Part shown: piece after piece, positions 41,395 to 49,515 of the stretch
How the letters are laid out: every line of letters begins with the position of its first letter
Numbering within the stretch: position 1 is the stretch's first letter
Origin: Amycolatopsis pithecellobii
Lineage (GTDB): Bacteria > Actinomycetota > Actinomycetes > Mycobacteriales > Pseudonocardiaceae
DNA length: 64,000 nucleotides
NCBI RefSeq assembly: GCF_009707865.1
Contig: NZ_WMBA01000012.1
Span: 62,001 to 126,000 of the forward strand
Direction: 5' to 3'
Translations under genes and position numbers: made by a program
The notes under the pieces: generated by a model
The model's database searches: none
What the model was told of the DNA's origin: nothing
What the model saw: only the letters and a program-made list of their open reading frames with translations

Positions 41395-44300
41395 GTGGCG
41401 ACTCGGGCGAGACGGTTGCGGCGGCGCGGTCTGGTGGCGCTGCTCGCGGTAGCGGGCATGGTGGCCGCCCTGCTGACCGCGGTGGCGTCGGTGGACGCGG
41501 CGGCGGTGCCGCGTCCTCAGGTGGTGACCGCCGGGCAAGCCCGGTTCGAGGTGCTGTCACCGACGCTGATCCGGACCGAATATGCGGGTGACTCGGCGTT
41601 CGTCGACGCCGGCACGCACAACGTGGTCGGTCGTGACAGCTTCGGCCGGACCCCTTACACCACAACGACTCGCGACGGCTGGCTGACGGTCCAGACCAGT
41701 GCCGTCCAGCTGCGCTACAAGCTCGGATCGGGCCCCTTCGGCGACAGCAACCTGACCGTTCAGCTGCGCACCGGCGGGCAGACCGTCAACGCCTCGCCGT
41801 GGGCCGGGCGAGGGATACCGGTGTGCGCGTTCGGCGTGTTGTGCGAAGCCGAGGACCTGGGGCTGACCGGCCCGGGTGTGGCGAGCGATCACCGCGGCTA
41901 CACCGGCGGTGGGTTCGCCGCCGGCTTCATCAACACCGGCGACGCGCTGACGTTCCGCACCGAAGCCCCGGCAGCCGGTGCCTACCAGCTGGATCTGCGC
42001 TATGCCAACGGGTTCGGCGGCGACGGGCAGCACACCACCCGCTCGCTGACCGTGCGGGTGGACGGCGGCGACGCGCACACCATCTCGTTGCCGCCCACGA
42101 CCGACTGGGACAACTGGGCAGTGGCAACGGTGCCGGTCACTTTGGGCGCCGGGCAGCACGAGGTGCGGGTCGAGCATGCGGTCACCGACTCCGGCAACGT
42201 CAACATCGACAGCCTCGCCGTGGTGCAGCAGGGTGCCGCCTTCCCACAGCCCATCCCGCCCGCGCCGGTGCCCTGCGCGTACGGCGCGATCTGCGAGGCC
42301 GAGCTGGGTGCGCAGGCCGGCGGCGCACGGACCGCCGACAACCACGACGGCTACTCCGGCAAGGGTTTCCTCGCCGGCCTGGAGCAGGCGGGCGCATCGG
42401 ACGCGCTGACCGTCACCGGTGTCCCCGCAGCCGGTAAGTACGACCTGCAGGTGCGCTACGCCAACGCGGCCGCCGACCCGGCACCGATCCAGCCGCGCAC
42501 CGTCACGGTCGAGGTGGGCAATGCCGCACCGGCCACCGTGACCCTCGCCCCGACGAGCAGCTGGAACTCGTGGCGCACCATCGCCGTGCCGGTCCAGCTG
42601 GCCGCGGGCACCAACACCGTGACCCTCGGCTGCCCCGACGCGGCGAGCTGCCACCTCAACGTCGACACGTTCGCGGTCACCGCACCGGGGTCGCCGCTGC
42701 TCGCCCCGCACGCGGCGCTCGGTGGCTACCGGCGCGGGCTCGACGGCGTCAACGGCACCGCCGTCACCGTCCCGGGCATCCTGTACCAGGACGGCTGGTC
42801 GCTGCTGGACGACACGGCATCGGCGCTGTACGACCCGCGCACCAAGGCGGTGACCCAGCGGCCCGCGCACGGTGGCAAGCCATACCAGGACGGCTACGTG
42901 TTCGCCTACGGGCAGAACTACAACCAGGCGTTGCAGGAGCTGTCCACGTTGACCGGACCGCCGATGCTGCTACCGCGCTGGGCCTACGGCGTCTGGTACT
43001 CCGAGTACTACGACCGCACCGCGGCGGACTTCCAGCAGAACATCGTGCCCCGCTTCCGGTCCGAGCAGGTGCCGCTGGACGCGCTGGTCGTCGACACCGA
43101 CTTCAAGTCGCCGAACCAGTGGAACGGCTGGGAAATCGACAAGAACAAGTTCCCCGACCCGGCCGCGTTCTTCTCCTGGGCGCACGATCAGGGTCTGCAC
43201 ACGACACTGAACATCCACCCGAGCATCGTGGGTTCCGACCCGCAGTTCGCGGCGGCGCAGGCCACCGCGAAGGGCAAGCTCAAGGCCGGCGGGTGCGGCA
43301 CCGACTGCTACGTGTTCGACTTCGGTGACCCGGACCAGTTGCAGGCCTACCTCCAGCTGCACCGCACGATGGCGCCGCAGGGGGTGGACTTCTGGTGGCT
43401 GGACTGGTGCTGCGACGGTTCGTATTCGAGCCTGTCCGGAGTCACCCCGGACGCCTGGATCAACCAGCAGTACGCCGCCGAGTCGGCCAACGCCATCGAC
43501 CGCGGGTTCGCGTTCTCCCGTGCGTACGGTTCGCTGCAGGCCGGTGGTTACAGCTCACCGAACGCCGTGCCGACCGGGCCGTGGGCGGACAAGCGCACGA
43601 CGTTGCACTTCACCGGTGACGCCATTTCCAACTGGCCGACGCTGGCCTACGAGGTCGGCTACACCCCTGGCGAGTCGGTCGCGACCGGCATGGCGTCGGT
43701 GAGCCACGACATCGGCGGCCACACGATGGGGCTGCAGGAACCGGGGACCGAACCGGGCAGCACCAAGCTGCCGGACGATCTGTACGCGCGCTGGGTGCAG
43801 CTCGGCACGTTCCAGCCGATCGACCGGCTGCACTCCAACCACAGTGACCGGCTGCCCTGGCAGTACGGTCCGGCCGCGGAGGCTTCGGCGAAGAAGTTCC
43901 TGAACCTGCGCGAAGATCTGGTGCCCTACACCTATTCGCTCGCCCAGCAGGCGAGCACCACGGGCCTGCCCATCACGCAGCCGCTGTACCTGCAGTACCC
44001 GGGTGAGCAGGAGGCCTACGCGCAGTCGGGTTCGGAGTACCTGTACGGCCCCGACGTCCTGGTGGCGCCGGCGACCAGCCCGGGTACCACCGCGACCACG
44101 TCGGTGTGGTTCCCGCCGGGCAGCGACTGGACGGACTACTTCACCGGCCAGACCTACCACGGCGGCAGCACGGCGCAGATCACCACGGGCTGGGACACCA
44201 TGCCGGTGTTCCTGCGCGCGGGTGCCGTCCTGCCGACCCGGAGCGAGAACGTCAGCGGGGACGTGAAGAACCCGCTGACCGACGTGACGGTCACCGTCGC

Positions 44301-44631
44301 GGGCGGCCACAACGGCTCGTTCACCCTGTACGAGGACGACGGCCAGTCGGCCCAGCCGAGGAGCACGAGCACCCGGATCAGCTACACCGAGGACGCGCGC
44401 TCCGCGACGGTGTCGATCGATTCGCCGCGGGGCACGTATCCGGGGATGCCCGCGCAGCGCACCTGGACCGTCCGGGTCGCGGGCAAATCGGCACCGGCGG
44501 GCGTGCTCGTCAACGGCCGTCGCGGGGCGGACGGCACCTGGACCTGGGACCCGGCAACGAAAACCGTCACGGTGAAGGCCCCGGCGCAACCCACCGGGCG
44601 CCCGCTCACCGTGCGGTTGCTGGATCGGTAA
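41395..44631 (+). CDS. Secreted GH31 alpha-glycosidase with two CBM35-like inserts
   Basis: 1078 residues. Signal peptide 1-37. The N-terminal beta-domain is followed by two CBM35-like modules (CEAEDLGLTGPGVASDHRG and CEAELGAQAGGARTADNHDG, about residues 150-285 and 297-430). The GH31 barrel carries nucleophile Asp670 in FWWLDWCCDG and the acid/base Asp742 in HFTGDAISNW. The distal beta-domain follows (MPVFLRAGAVLPTR). Substrate could be xyloglucan-type alpha-xyloside or an alpha-glucan. GTG start after GAGGAGG. Probably co-expressed with GH3; the pair would remove alternate alpha- and beta-linked sugars. Confidence 0.9.
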   Translation: MATRARRLRRRGLVALLAVAGMVAALLTAVASVDAAAVPRPQVVTAGQARFEVLSPTLIRTEYAGDSAFVDAGTHNVVGRDSFGRTPYTTTTRDGWLTVQTSAVQLRYKLGSGPFGDSNLTVQLRTGGQTVNASPWAGRGIPVCAFGVLCEAEDLGLTGPGVASDHRGYTGGGFAAGFINTGDALTFRTEAPAAGAYQLDLRYANGFGGDGQHTTRSLTVRVDGGDAHTISLPPTTDWDNWAVATVPVTLGAGQHEVRVEHAVTDSGNVNIDSLAVVQQGAAFPQPIPPAPVPCAYGAICEAELGAQAGGARTADNHDGYSGKGFLAGLEQAGASDALTVTGVPAAGKYDLQVRYANAAADPAPIQPRTVTVEVGNAAPATVTLAPTSSWNSWRTIAVPVQLAAGTNTVTLGCPDAASCHLNVDTFAVTAPGSPLLAPHAALGGYRRGLDGVNGTAVTVPGILYQDGWSLLDDTASALYDPRTKAVTQRPAHGGKPYQDGYVFAYGQNYNQALQELSTLTGPPMLLPRWAYGVWYSEYYDRTAADFQQNIVPRFRSEQVPLDALVVDTDFKSPNQWNGWEIDKNKFPDPAAFFSWAHDQGLHTTLNIHPSIVGSDPQFAAAQATAKGKLKAGGCGTDCYVFDFGDPDQLQAYLQLHRTMAPQGVDFWWLDWCCDGSYSSLSGVTPDAWINQQYAAESANAIDRGFAFSRAYGSLQAGGYSSPNAVPTGPWADKRTTLHFTGDAISNWPTLAYEVGYTPGESVATGMASVSHDIGGHTMGLQEPGTEPGSTKLPDDLYARWVQLGTFQPIDRLHSNHSDRLPWQYGPAAEASAKKFLNLREDLVPYTYSLAQQASTTGLPITQPLYLQYPGEQEAYAQSGSEYLYGPDVLVAPATSPGTTATTSVWFPPGSDWTDYFTGQTYHGGSTAQITTGWDTMPVFLRAGAVLPTRSENVSGDVKNPLTDVTVTVAGGHNGSFTLYEDDGQSAQPRSTSTRISYTEDARSATVSIDSPRGTYPGMPAQRTWTVRVAGKSAPAGVLVNGRRGADGTWTWDPATKTVTVKAPAQPTGRPLTVRLLDR

Positions 44632-44639
44632 CGGGGCAG

Positions 44640-44676
44640 ACGTGAGCCGCCGCGGCGATCCCGCGGCGGCTCACGT
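44640..44676. terminator. Strong bidirectional hairpin terminator
   Basis: Arms ACGTGAGCCGCCGCGG (44640-44655) and CCGCGGCGGCTCACGT (44661-44676) pair perfectly over 16 bp with a 5-nt loop. It separates the convergent GH31 and hydratase genes and includes the stop codon of the latter. Confidence 0.85.
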
Positions 44677-45975
44677 GTCCAGGTATCGCAGGACACCACC
44701 GGTCCAGACGGGGAAACCGGCGGCGAGCGTGGAGGCGATGTTCGCATCGGCAGCCGTGATGACGAGCCCGTCCGCGAGCGCCTGCCGCGCGGCTTTGGCG
44801 ATGGATTCGACATCGCCCGAGGCGTCGAGAAGCGCCTGGGTGAAGGGTCCGGCGCCGCCTCGGCTGACGATCGGGATACCGCCGTCCGCGACGGCATTGT
44901 CGTAAGCCGCGGCGATCGCCGCTTCGTCGGCGTCGGCGTCGGCGTGGATCTCGATGACGGGTGCGTTTTCGGCGAAGAACGCGTCGGCCATGCGCAGTTC
45001 GCCGCGCCGGGGGAACGCCGTGGACGTCGTGCCGGCGGTCGAATCCGACGCTGCTCCCTCGGGACGCGAAGCGCCGGCGGTGACGGCCTTGATGTCGAAG
45101 TAGTTGTGGCGCATGTCCGCCGTCACCGGCGCGGACAGCAGCTCGAGAAATGCTTGTGTCTCAAGGGGAAACGCCTCGTCCACCGGCATCTCGGCGGTGC
45201 GCGCCGACACGTCCAGCACGGCCGGGTAGGTGAGTAGCGGGGTGCCTTCGGTGAGCCGCCGGACCTGCTCGCGCACATCCGCGATGTCCGACCCGGGGAT
45301 GCGGTATCCGGGCTGTTCCCAGCGCTGCCCGAACGGTTCGCGCTGGGCCAGTACCCAGTCGCGGGCGGCGGTCACGACCGCGTCCCTGGTCGGCGCCACG
45401 TCGTCGATGAGCCCGGCCCGCAGCGCCGCCGTGGGCCGGTAGGCGGTGCCCGGACCGACGATGTCGAGCACCGTGGCGGCGACGCCGGCCATGCGCGTCA
45501 CCCGGACCACACCGCCGCCACCGGGCATGATGCCCATCTGCGTTTCGGCCAGCGCCCATACCACGTCCGGCTGCTCGAGGCCGACACGGTAGTGGCAGGC
45601 CAGTGCCAGTTCGAAGCCACCGCCCAGTGCCGATCCGACCAGCGCCGCGGCGACCGGGCGGCCGATCGTCTCCAGCCGCCGCAACTGGTCGCGGAAGCGC
45701 TCCAGCACGTCGTAGGTGCCGGCGGCCTCTTCGGCGGGGATCTCGGCGTGCACGACATCCGGACCGGAGAAGAACGAGCGCTTCGCCGACGTCAGGACCA
45801 CGCCGCGCAGCTCGCCGGGCCGAGCTTCGAGCTCGTCGAGGCAGGCATCCAAGCCGGCGAGATGCCGCGCGTTGGCCATGTTCGAAGTACGCCCGGGATC
45901 GTCCAGCGTGATCGTGACGATCCCGTCGCTGTCCCACGACCACCGCACCGCACCGGACTGTTTGATGTTCGTCAT
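44671..45975 (-). CDS. Shortened FadB-like enoyl-CoA hydratase
   Basis: 434 residues. Residues 1-290 are a crotonase domain resembling the N-terminal half of FadB/FadJ: SAKRSFFSGPDVVHAEIPAE, VGSALGGGFELALACHYRVG (oxyanion Gly), and ALAETQMGIMPGGGGVVRVT (catalytic Glu region). Residues 385-434 (ALADGLVITAADANIASTLA, then GFPVWTGGVLRYLD) match the extreme C-terminus of FadB 3-hydroxyacyl-CoA dehydrogenase. The NAD-binding Rossmann core expected between them is absent; no GxGxxG is visible. The gene may therefore come from an internal deletion while keeping hydratase function. Divergent from an ArsR gene across an operator. Confidence 0.8.
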   Translation of the reverse strand: MTNIKQSGAVRWSWDSDGIVTITLDDPGRTSNMANARHLAGLDACLDELEARPGELRGVVLTSAKRSFFSGPDVVHAEIPAEEAAGTYDVLERFRDQLRRLETIGRPVAAALVGSALGGGFELALACHYRVGLEQPDVVWALAETQMGIMPGGGGVVRVTRMAGVAATVLDIVGPGTAYRPTAALRAGLIDDVAPTRDAVVTAARDWVLAQREPFGQRWEQPGYRIPGSDIADVREQVRRLTEGTPLLTYPAVLDVSARTAEMPVDEAFPLETQAFLELLSAPVTADMRHNYFDIKAVTAGASRPEGAASDSTAGTTSTAFPRRGELRMADAFFAENAPVIEIHADADADEAAIAAAYDNAVADGGIPIVSRGGAGPFTQALLDASGDVESIAKAARQALADGLVITAADANIASTLAAGFPVWTGGVLRYLDT

Positions 45976-45994
45976 ACCGTCAAGCTAGATGATA

Positions 45995-46012
45995 GTTTGA
46001 GAACGGTCAAAC
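45995..46012. promoter_or_regulatory. ArsR operator candidate
   Basis: Perfect inverted repeat GTTTGA-N6-TCAAAC between the divergent hydratase and ArsR genes, 20-40 bp from both starts. It is positioned to repress both. Confidence 0.6.
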
Positions 46013-46036
46013 AGTCCGCGAGAAGCAAGGAGTGGC

Positions 46037-46342
46037 GTGGTTTCCGCCGAACACCCGGACCTGTCGGAGGTCGAGCTGGTCGACATCCTCCGCGCGATCG
46101 CCGACCCCATCCGGTTGCGCATCGTCCAGGTTCTCGCTGACGGCGCGGCGCACTTTAAGAGCGAGGACGAGTGGGGCTGCACCGTGCACAAGTCGACGAT
46201 GAGCCACCACTTCAAAACCCTCGAACAGGCCGGGCTCACGCGGACCATCACCATCGGCCGGCAGCACACCATCCAGCTGCGCCGTGAGGAGCTCGACGCC
46301 CGGTTCCCCGGCCTGATCGACGCACTGGCGCCGCGACACTAG
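46037..46342 (+). CDS. ArsR-family winged-helix regulator
   Basis: 101 residues. HTH: LVDILRAIADPIRLRIVQVL, then CTVHKSTMSHHFKTLEQAGL with recognition helix STMSHHFKTLEQAG, and wing TRTITIGRQHTIQLR. No metal-binding Cys pair typical of metalloid sensors is present, so it probably senses an organic ligand. GTG start after AAGGAG. Likely autorepressor and repressor of the divergent hydratase gene. Confidence 0.9.
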   Translation: MVSAEHPDLSEVELVDILRAIADPIRLRIVQVLADGAAHFKSEDEWGCTVHKSTMSHHFKTLEQAGLTRTITIGRQHTIQLRREELDARFPGLIDALAPRH

Positions 46343-46378
46343 GGGTGTTCAGGAGCGGCTCGCGCCGCGGTGCGGTGC

Positions 46379-46532
46379 GCGAGTTGCGCGTTCCTGGTGC
46401 GCGAGTTGCGCGTTCCCGCTACGCGAGTTGCGCGTTCCCGCCACTCGCAACGCTCAACTCGCGTGCTCGCAACGTTCAACTCGCGCGCACGCAAGGCTCA
46501 ACTCGCGTGCTCGCAACGCTCAACTCGCGCCT
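46379..46532. repeat. 22-bp tandem repeat element, mirror-type (3 + 4 units), copy 2
   Basis: Exactly seven 22-bp units: three reading GCGAGTTGCGCGTTCC (46379, 46401, 46423), then four with the reverse-oriented core CAACTCGCG (46445, 46467, 46489, 46511). Read on the minus strand it is the same design as copy 1: GAGTTGAGCG-type units first, then CGCAACTCGC-type units. On that strand it starts at the TAG stop of the aldo-keto reductase gene. Confidence 0.9.
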
Positions 46533-47427
46533 AGCCGTGGAAGTAGGACACCGACTCGGCGCCGATACCGTCGAGTTCGGCGATGGTGTCCGCGTCCAGT
46601 TCGAGGTCGCCGGCGGCGATGTTCTCGGCCAGGTGGTCCGGGTTGGCGGTGCCCGCGATGAGCAGCGTGCGCTCGTAGCGGGCGAGTAGCCAGGCGAGGG
46701 CGATCTGCGTGGGAGTCACCCCGATGGCGTCGGCCGCGGCACGCACCGCGGGCTGGTCGGCGACGTTGGGCGCGCCTGGAAACGCGGAACCGAGCGGGAA
46801 GTACGGCACCCACGCCACATCGTGTTTCCGGCACAGTTCGAGCACCGGCTCGGCGCCGCGATCCAGGACGCTGTAGGCGTTCTGCACGCAGGCGATACCG
46901 GCCGGCAGCGCGTGCTCCAGCTGCGCCGCGTTGACCGCGCTCAGCCCGATCGCCCCGATCTTGCCCTCGTCCCGCAGCGCGATGAGCTCCGCCAGCTGGC
47001 TGTCGATATCGACGAGCTGGTCGCCCTCGGCAACGACGCCCGGCGGGTTGTCGGCCCGGCGCAGGTTGACCACCGCCAGCTGCTCGGCACCCAGAGTGGC
47101 GAGGTTGGCCTCCACGCTCGCGCGCAGCTCTTCCGGCCGCTGGGCGAGGGCGGGCGCGCCGTTCTCGCCGTGCTTCGCGCCGACCTTGCTCACCAGCAGC
47201 AGATCGTCCGGATAAGGGTGCAGTGCCGCGCGGATCCGGGCGTTCGCGGTGCCGTCGCCGTAGAACTGAGCGGTGTCGATGTGGTTGATGCCCCGCTCGA
47301 CCGCGAGGCGCAGGATTCGCACCGCGACCTGTTCGTCGACGGCCTGGCGCCCCGGTGCTTCGGCGAGCTGCATCGCGCCGAAGCCGATGCGGGCGACCGA
47401 ACGTCCGGCCAGTGTCGTTGTGCTCAT
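46531..47427 (-). CDS. Aldo/keto reductase
   Basis: 298 residues. LAGRSVARIGFGAMQLAEAP opens the barrel; catalytic Asp/Tyr in HIDTAQFYGDGTANARIRAA and Lys in LLLVSKVGAKHGE. The fourth tetrad residue is Asn in LAVVNLRRADNP rather than His, as in a known AKR subgroup that reduces aldehydes or ketones less generally. NADPH region IALAWLLARYERTLLIAGTA. Divergent from a TetR gene whose operators lie before its start; probably induced by a reactive carbonyl or drug. Confidence 0.9.
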   Translation of the reverse strand: MSTTTLAGRSVARIGFGAMQLAEAPGRQAVDEQVAVRILRLAVERGINHIDTAQFYGDGTANARIRAALHPYPDDLLLVSKVGAKHGENGAPALAQRPEELRASVEANLATLGAEQLAVVNLRRADNPPGVVAEGDQLVDIDSQLAELIALRDEGKIGAIGLSAVNAAQLEHALPAGIACVQNAYSVLDRGAEPVLELCRKHDVAWVPYFPLGSAFPGAPNVADQPAVRAAADAIGVTPTQIALAWLLARYERTLLIAGTANPDHLAENIAAGDLELDADTIAELDGIGAESVSYFHG

Positions 47428-47460
47428 TTCGATCCCCTTGGCTGGGCTGGCATAGTGGTC

Positions 47461-47482
47461 GTACCGGAGGAGCCTCCGGTAC
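47461..47482. promoter_or_regulatory. TetR operator candidate 1 (22-bp perfect palindrome)
   Basis: Arms GTACCGGAGG and CCTCCGGTAC around AG. Shares the core CGGAGG-N2-CCTCCG with the second palindrome 19 bp further on. Lies between the divergent aldo-keto reductase and TetR genes. Confidence 0.75.
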
Positions 47483-47500
47483 GACTCAGTCTAGCAGAAT

Positions 47501-47514
47501 CGGAGGGCCCTCCG
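47501..47514. promoter_or_regulatory. TetR operator candidate 2, overlapping the ribosome site
   Basis: Perfect 14-bp palindrome CGGAGGGCCCTCCG. Its first half contains the GGAGG ribosome site of the TetR gene, whose TTG start is 3 bp after the palindrome. Autorepression could act on DNA and the same sequence could fold in mRNA. Confidence 0.7.
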
Positions 47515-47516
47515 TT

Positions 47517-48065
47517 TTGGTCCGTGCGGATGCGAAACGCAACCGGCAACGCCTCATCGAGGTCGCACGCCGGGCGTTCGGTGCGAGCGAGGGCAAGGTG
47601 TCCCTGGAGGCGATCGCGCGGGAAGCCGGAGTGGGCATCGGCACGCTCTACCGGCATTTCCCGACCCGGGAGGCACTCGTCGAAGCCCTGTACGGCGCGG
47701 AGCGGGCCCAGCTGTGCGACAGCGCGGACGAGTTGCTGGCCGCGGCGCCGCCGGACCGCGCACTGCGGGCTTGGATGGACCGGTTCGGCGAGTACTTCGC
47801 GAGCAAGCGTGAGATGGCCGGTGTCCTGCGGGCGATGGCCGCTTCCGGAGCGGTCGACCCGGACGGCGTACGTGCCGAGCTGGCCGCCGCCGCGGCACGG
47901 CTGCTCGACGCCGGGGCTGCCGCCGGCACCCTCCGCGACGACGTCCGCGCCGAGGATGTGGTGGCCGCTCTCGTCGGGACTTTCCTCGTGTGCGACGAGC
48001 CGGGCCGGCGGGAGCAGGCGGGTCGCCTGCTCGATCTGCTGATGGACAGCCTGCGCCCCCGCTGA
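47517..48065 (+). CDS. TetR-family regulator of the aldo/keto reductase
   Basis: 182 residues. HTH: RLIEVARRAFGASEGKVSLE, then AIAREAGVGIGTLYRHFPTR. The C-terminal part matches the common actinomycete TetR ligand domain (FGEYFASKREMAGVLRAMAA). Start by TTG at 47517 just after GGAGG; no ATG or GTG fits better. The paired palindromes upstream make autoregulation and control of the divergent reductase likely. The end is 3 bp from the convergent SMP-30 gene. Confidence 0.88.
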   Translation: MVRADAKRNRQRLIEVARRAFGASEGKVSLEAIAREAGVGIGTLYRHFPTREALVEALYGAERAQLCDSADELLAAAPPDRALRAWMDRFGEYFASKREMAGVLRAMAASGAVDPDGVRAELAAAAARLLDAGAAAGTLRDDVRAEDVVAALVGTFLVCDEPGRREQAGRLLDLLMDSLRPR

Positions 48066-48068
48066 CGG

Positions 48069-48962
48069 TCAGGCGCCGGGAACCGGCACCCGGATCGCCA
48101 GCAGTCTCGCCTCGCGCGCGGCCGAACGCGCGTGTTCGTCGAAGTCCGGTGCGGCACAGGCGAACAGCGTCTTCCCATCGGACCCACCGAGCGCGCAAGC
48201 GAAAACGGGCGTGCCGGGCCGCACCTCGTCGGTGATCTTGCCGCCCTCGGTGACCCGCACCAGCCGGGCGTGGGCACCGTCCGCGATCCACAGCGCGCCT
48301 TCCGCATCGAGGCAGCAGCCGTCGGGCGCGATTTCCAGCTGTGGCAAGGCTTTTCCGACAGCCCGCTCGGTGGGCACCGGGCCGAACTCCGCCCAGATCC
48401 GGCGGTTGACGAGCGCGCCGTCACCCGTCACGTCGAAGGCCGTGACCCGGTTGCCGAAGGTCTCGCCGACGAGCAGCGCGCCGTCGTTCGTGAGGACGCT
48501 CCCGTTGGGGAACCACAGGTCGGTGGCGACTTCGGTGACAGTGCCGTCGGGATCGACGCGATGTAGCGCGGCCGTTTCCAGTGGAGCCGCGCCCATCAGG
48601 TCGAAGCCGAAGTTCCCGACATAGGCCCGGCCTCGTCCGTCGACGACCATGTCGTTGAGATGCCCTGTCGCGTGCCCGTTCAGCTCCGCGTGGGTGACCA
48701 GTTCGCCGTCAGGTTCGCGTCGCAGGATCCGGCGGTCACGCATGGACACGATGAGCAGCCGGCCGTCGGGTAGCCAGCCCAGCCCGGAAGGCTGCTGCGG
48801 GACGGTCGCTTCGACGCGGAGGTCCGAACCATCCTCGCGGGCGGAAAATACCTGGTACTGATAGAAATCCGCGAACCAGATGCGGCTTTGGCGCCAGCGG
48901 GGCGCTTCCAGGAACGAGAAGCCTTCGAGCACCGTGGTCGCGGTCATGGCCGCCATGGTCAT
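48069..48962 (-). CDS. SMP-30/gluconolactonase-family lactonase
   Basis: 297 residues, six-bladed beta-propeller repeats: LEGFSFLEAPRWRQSRIWFA, GLGWLPDGRLLIVSMRDRRI, HLNDMVVDGRGRAYVGNFGF, LWFPNGSVLTNDGALLVGET and APDGCCLDAEGALWIADGAH. Metal ligands Glu (LEAPRW), Asn (HLND) and Asp (ALWIADG) are present. It probably hydrolyses a sugar or other lactone. Several ATGs cluster at 48962, 48956 and 48947, and the true start is uncertain. A TTGACA lies about 20 bp upstream. Confidence 0.88.
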   Translation of the reverse strand: MTMAAMTATTVLEGFSFLEAPRWRQSRIWFADFYQYQVFSAREDGSDLRVEATVPQQPSGLGWLPDGRLLIVSMRDRRILRREPDGELVTHAELNGHATGHLNDMVVDGRGRAYVGNFGFDLMGAAPLETAALHRVDPDGTVTEVATDLWFPNGSVLTNDGALLVGETFGNRVTAFDVTGDGALVNRRIWAEFGPVPTERAVGKALPQLEIAPDGCCLDAEGALWIADGAHARLVRVTEGGKITDEVRPGTPVFACALGGSDGKTLFACAAPDFDEHARSAAREARLLAIRVPVPGA

Positions 48963-49151
48963 ATCCGGTCCCGGCGCTGTCAAGGAATCCGGACGCGGCG
49001 GCCGGGAAGCGCAGTGCGGTCACCCGCGATGAGGGATGCCGCTGCGGGCCGGGAGCCGCCATGCTGACCAGGCGCCGGCCCCAGGCGCACCGGTGGCCGT
49101 GCCGGCCTGAAGCGGCCACCGGTTTCCCGCCCATGGGTCGTGGGGACGGAC

Positions 49152-49394
49152 ATGTCGCGGACGGACGAGGAAATCCTGCTGCTGGGCCGGTTGCGGCCGG
49201 GTGCGGCCCGGGAGGCGCACAGAACCGTCCACCTGTTCGTGCTGCCGCCCCAGGGCGCTTCGTGCGTCACGACGCTGTGCGGGCTGTGCCTGCGCTGCGC
49301 CGACCTCCAGTTGCTCGCCGAACCGGCGGGAATGCCCTGCGAAGGGTGTCTCGTTGGGGCCCCGGGACCACCGCCGCCGCACCGTGACGATTGA
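49152..49394 (+). CDS. Zinc-ribbon-like miniprotein
   Basis: 80 residues. Four or five cysteines are arranged around TTLCGLCLRCADLQLLAE and MPCEGCL, consistent with a small zinc ribbon. The first half is hydrophilic with a short strand HRTVHLFVLPPQGAS. Similar tiny proteins are frequent and uncharacterised in Pseudonocardiaceae. The ATG at 49152 follows GGGGAC; a GTG at 49140 is possible. It precedes a sensor kinase gene by 121 bp. Confidence 0.65.
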   Translation: MSRTDEEILLLGRLRPGAAREAHRTVHLFVLPPQGASCVTTLCGLCLRCADLQLLAEPAGMPCEGCLVGAPGPPPPHRDD

Positions 49395-49515
49395 CGGACG
49401 TGTGTCACCGGGTCGGGTGAAGTCACCCGGCTCTCTGTGCTGAGTGGTACCGGCTGTTCTCCTGCGCTCTTAACGTCTCGGAGACGGATCATCGTTTTCC
49501 GGGAAGGGGAGCCAC
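49395..49515. promoter_or_regulatory. Intergenic region with two palindromes before the kinase gene
   Basis: CGGGTGA-AG-TCACCCG (49424-49439) is a perfect hairpin, probably the terminator of the miniprotein gene. CGTCTC-G-GAGACG (49474-49486) lies about 30 bp before the kinase start and could be an operator. Confidence 0.5.
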
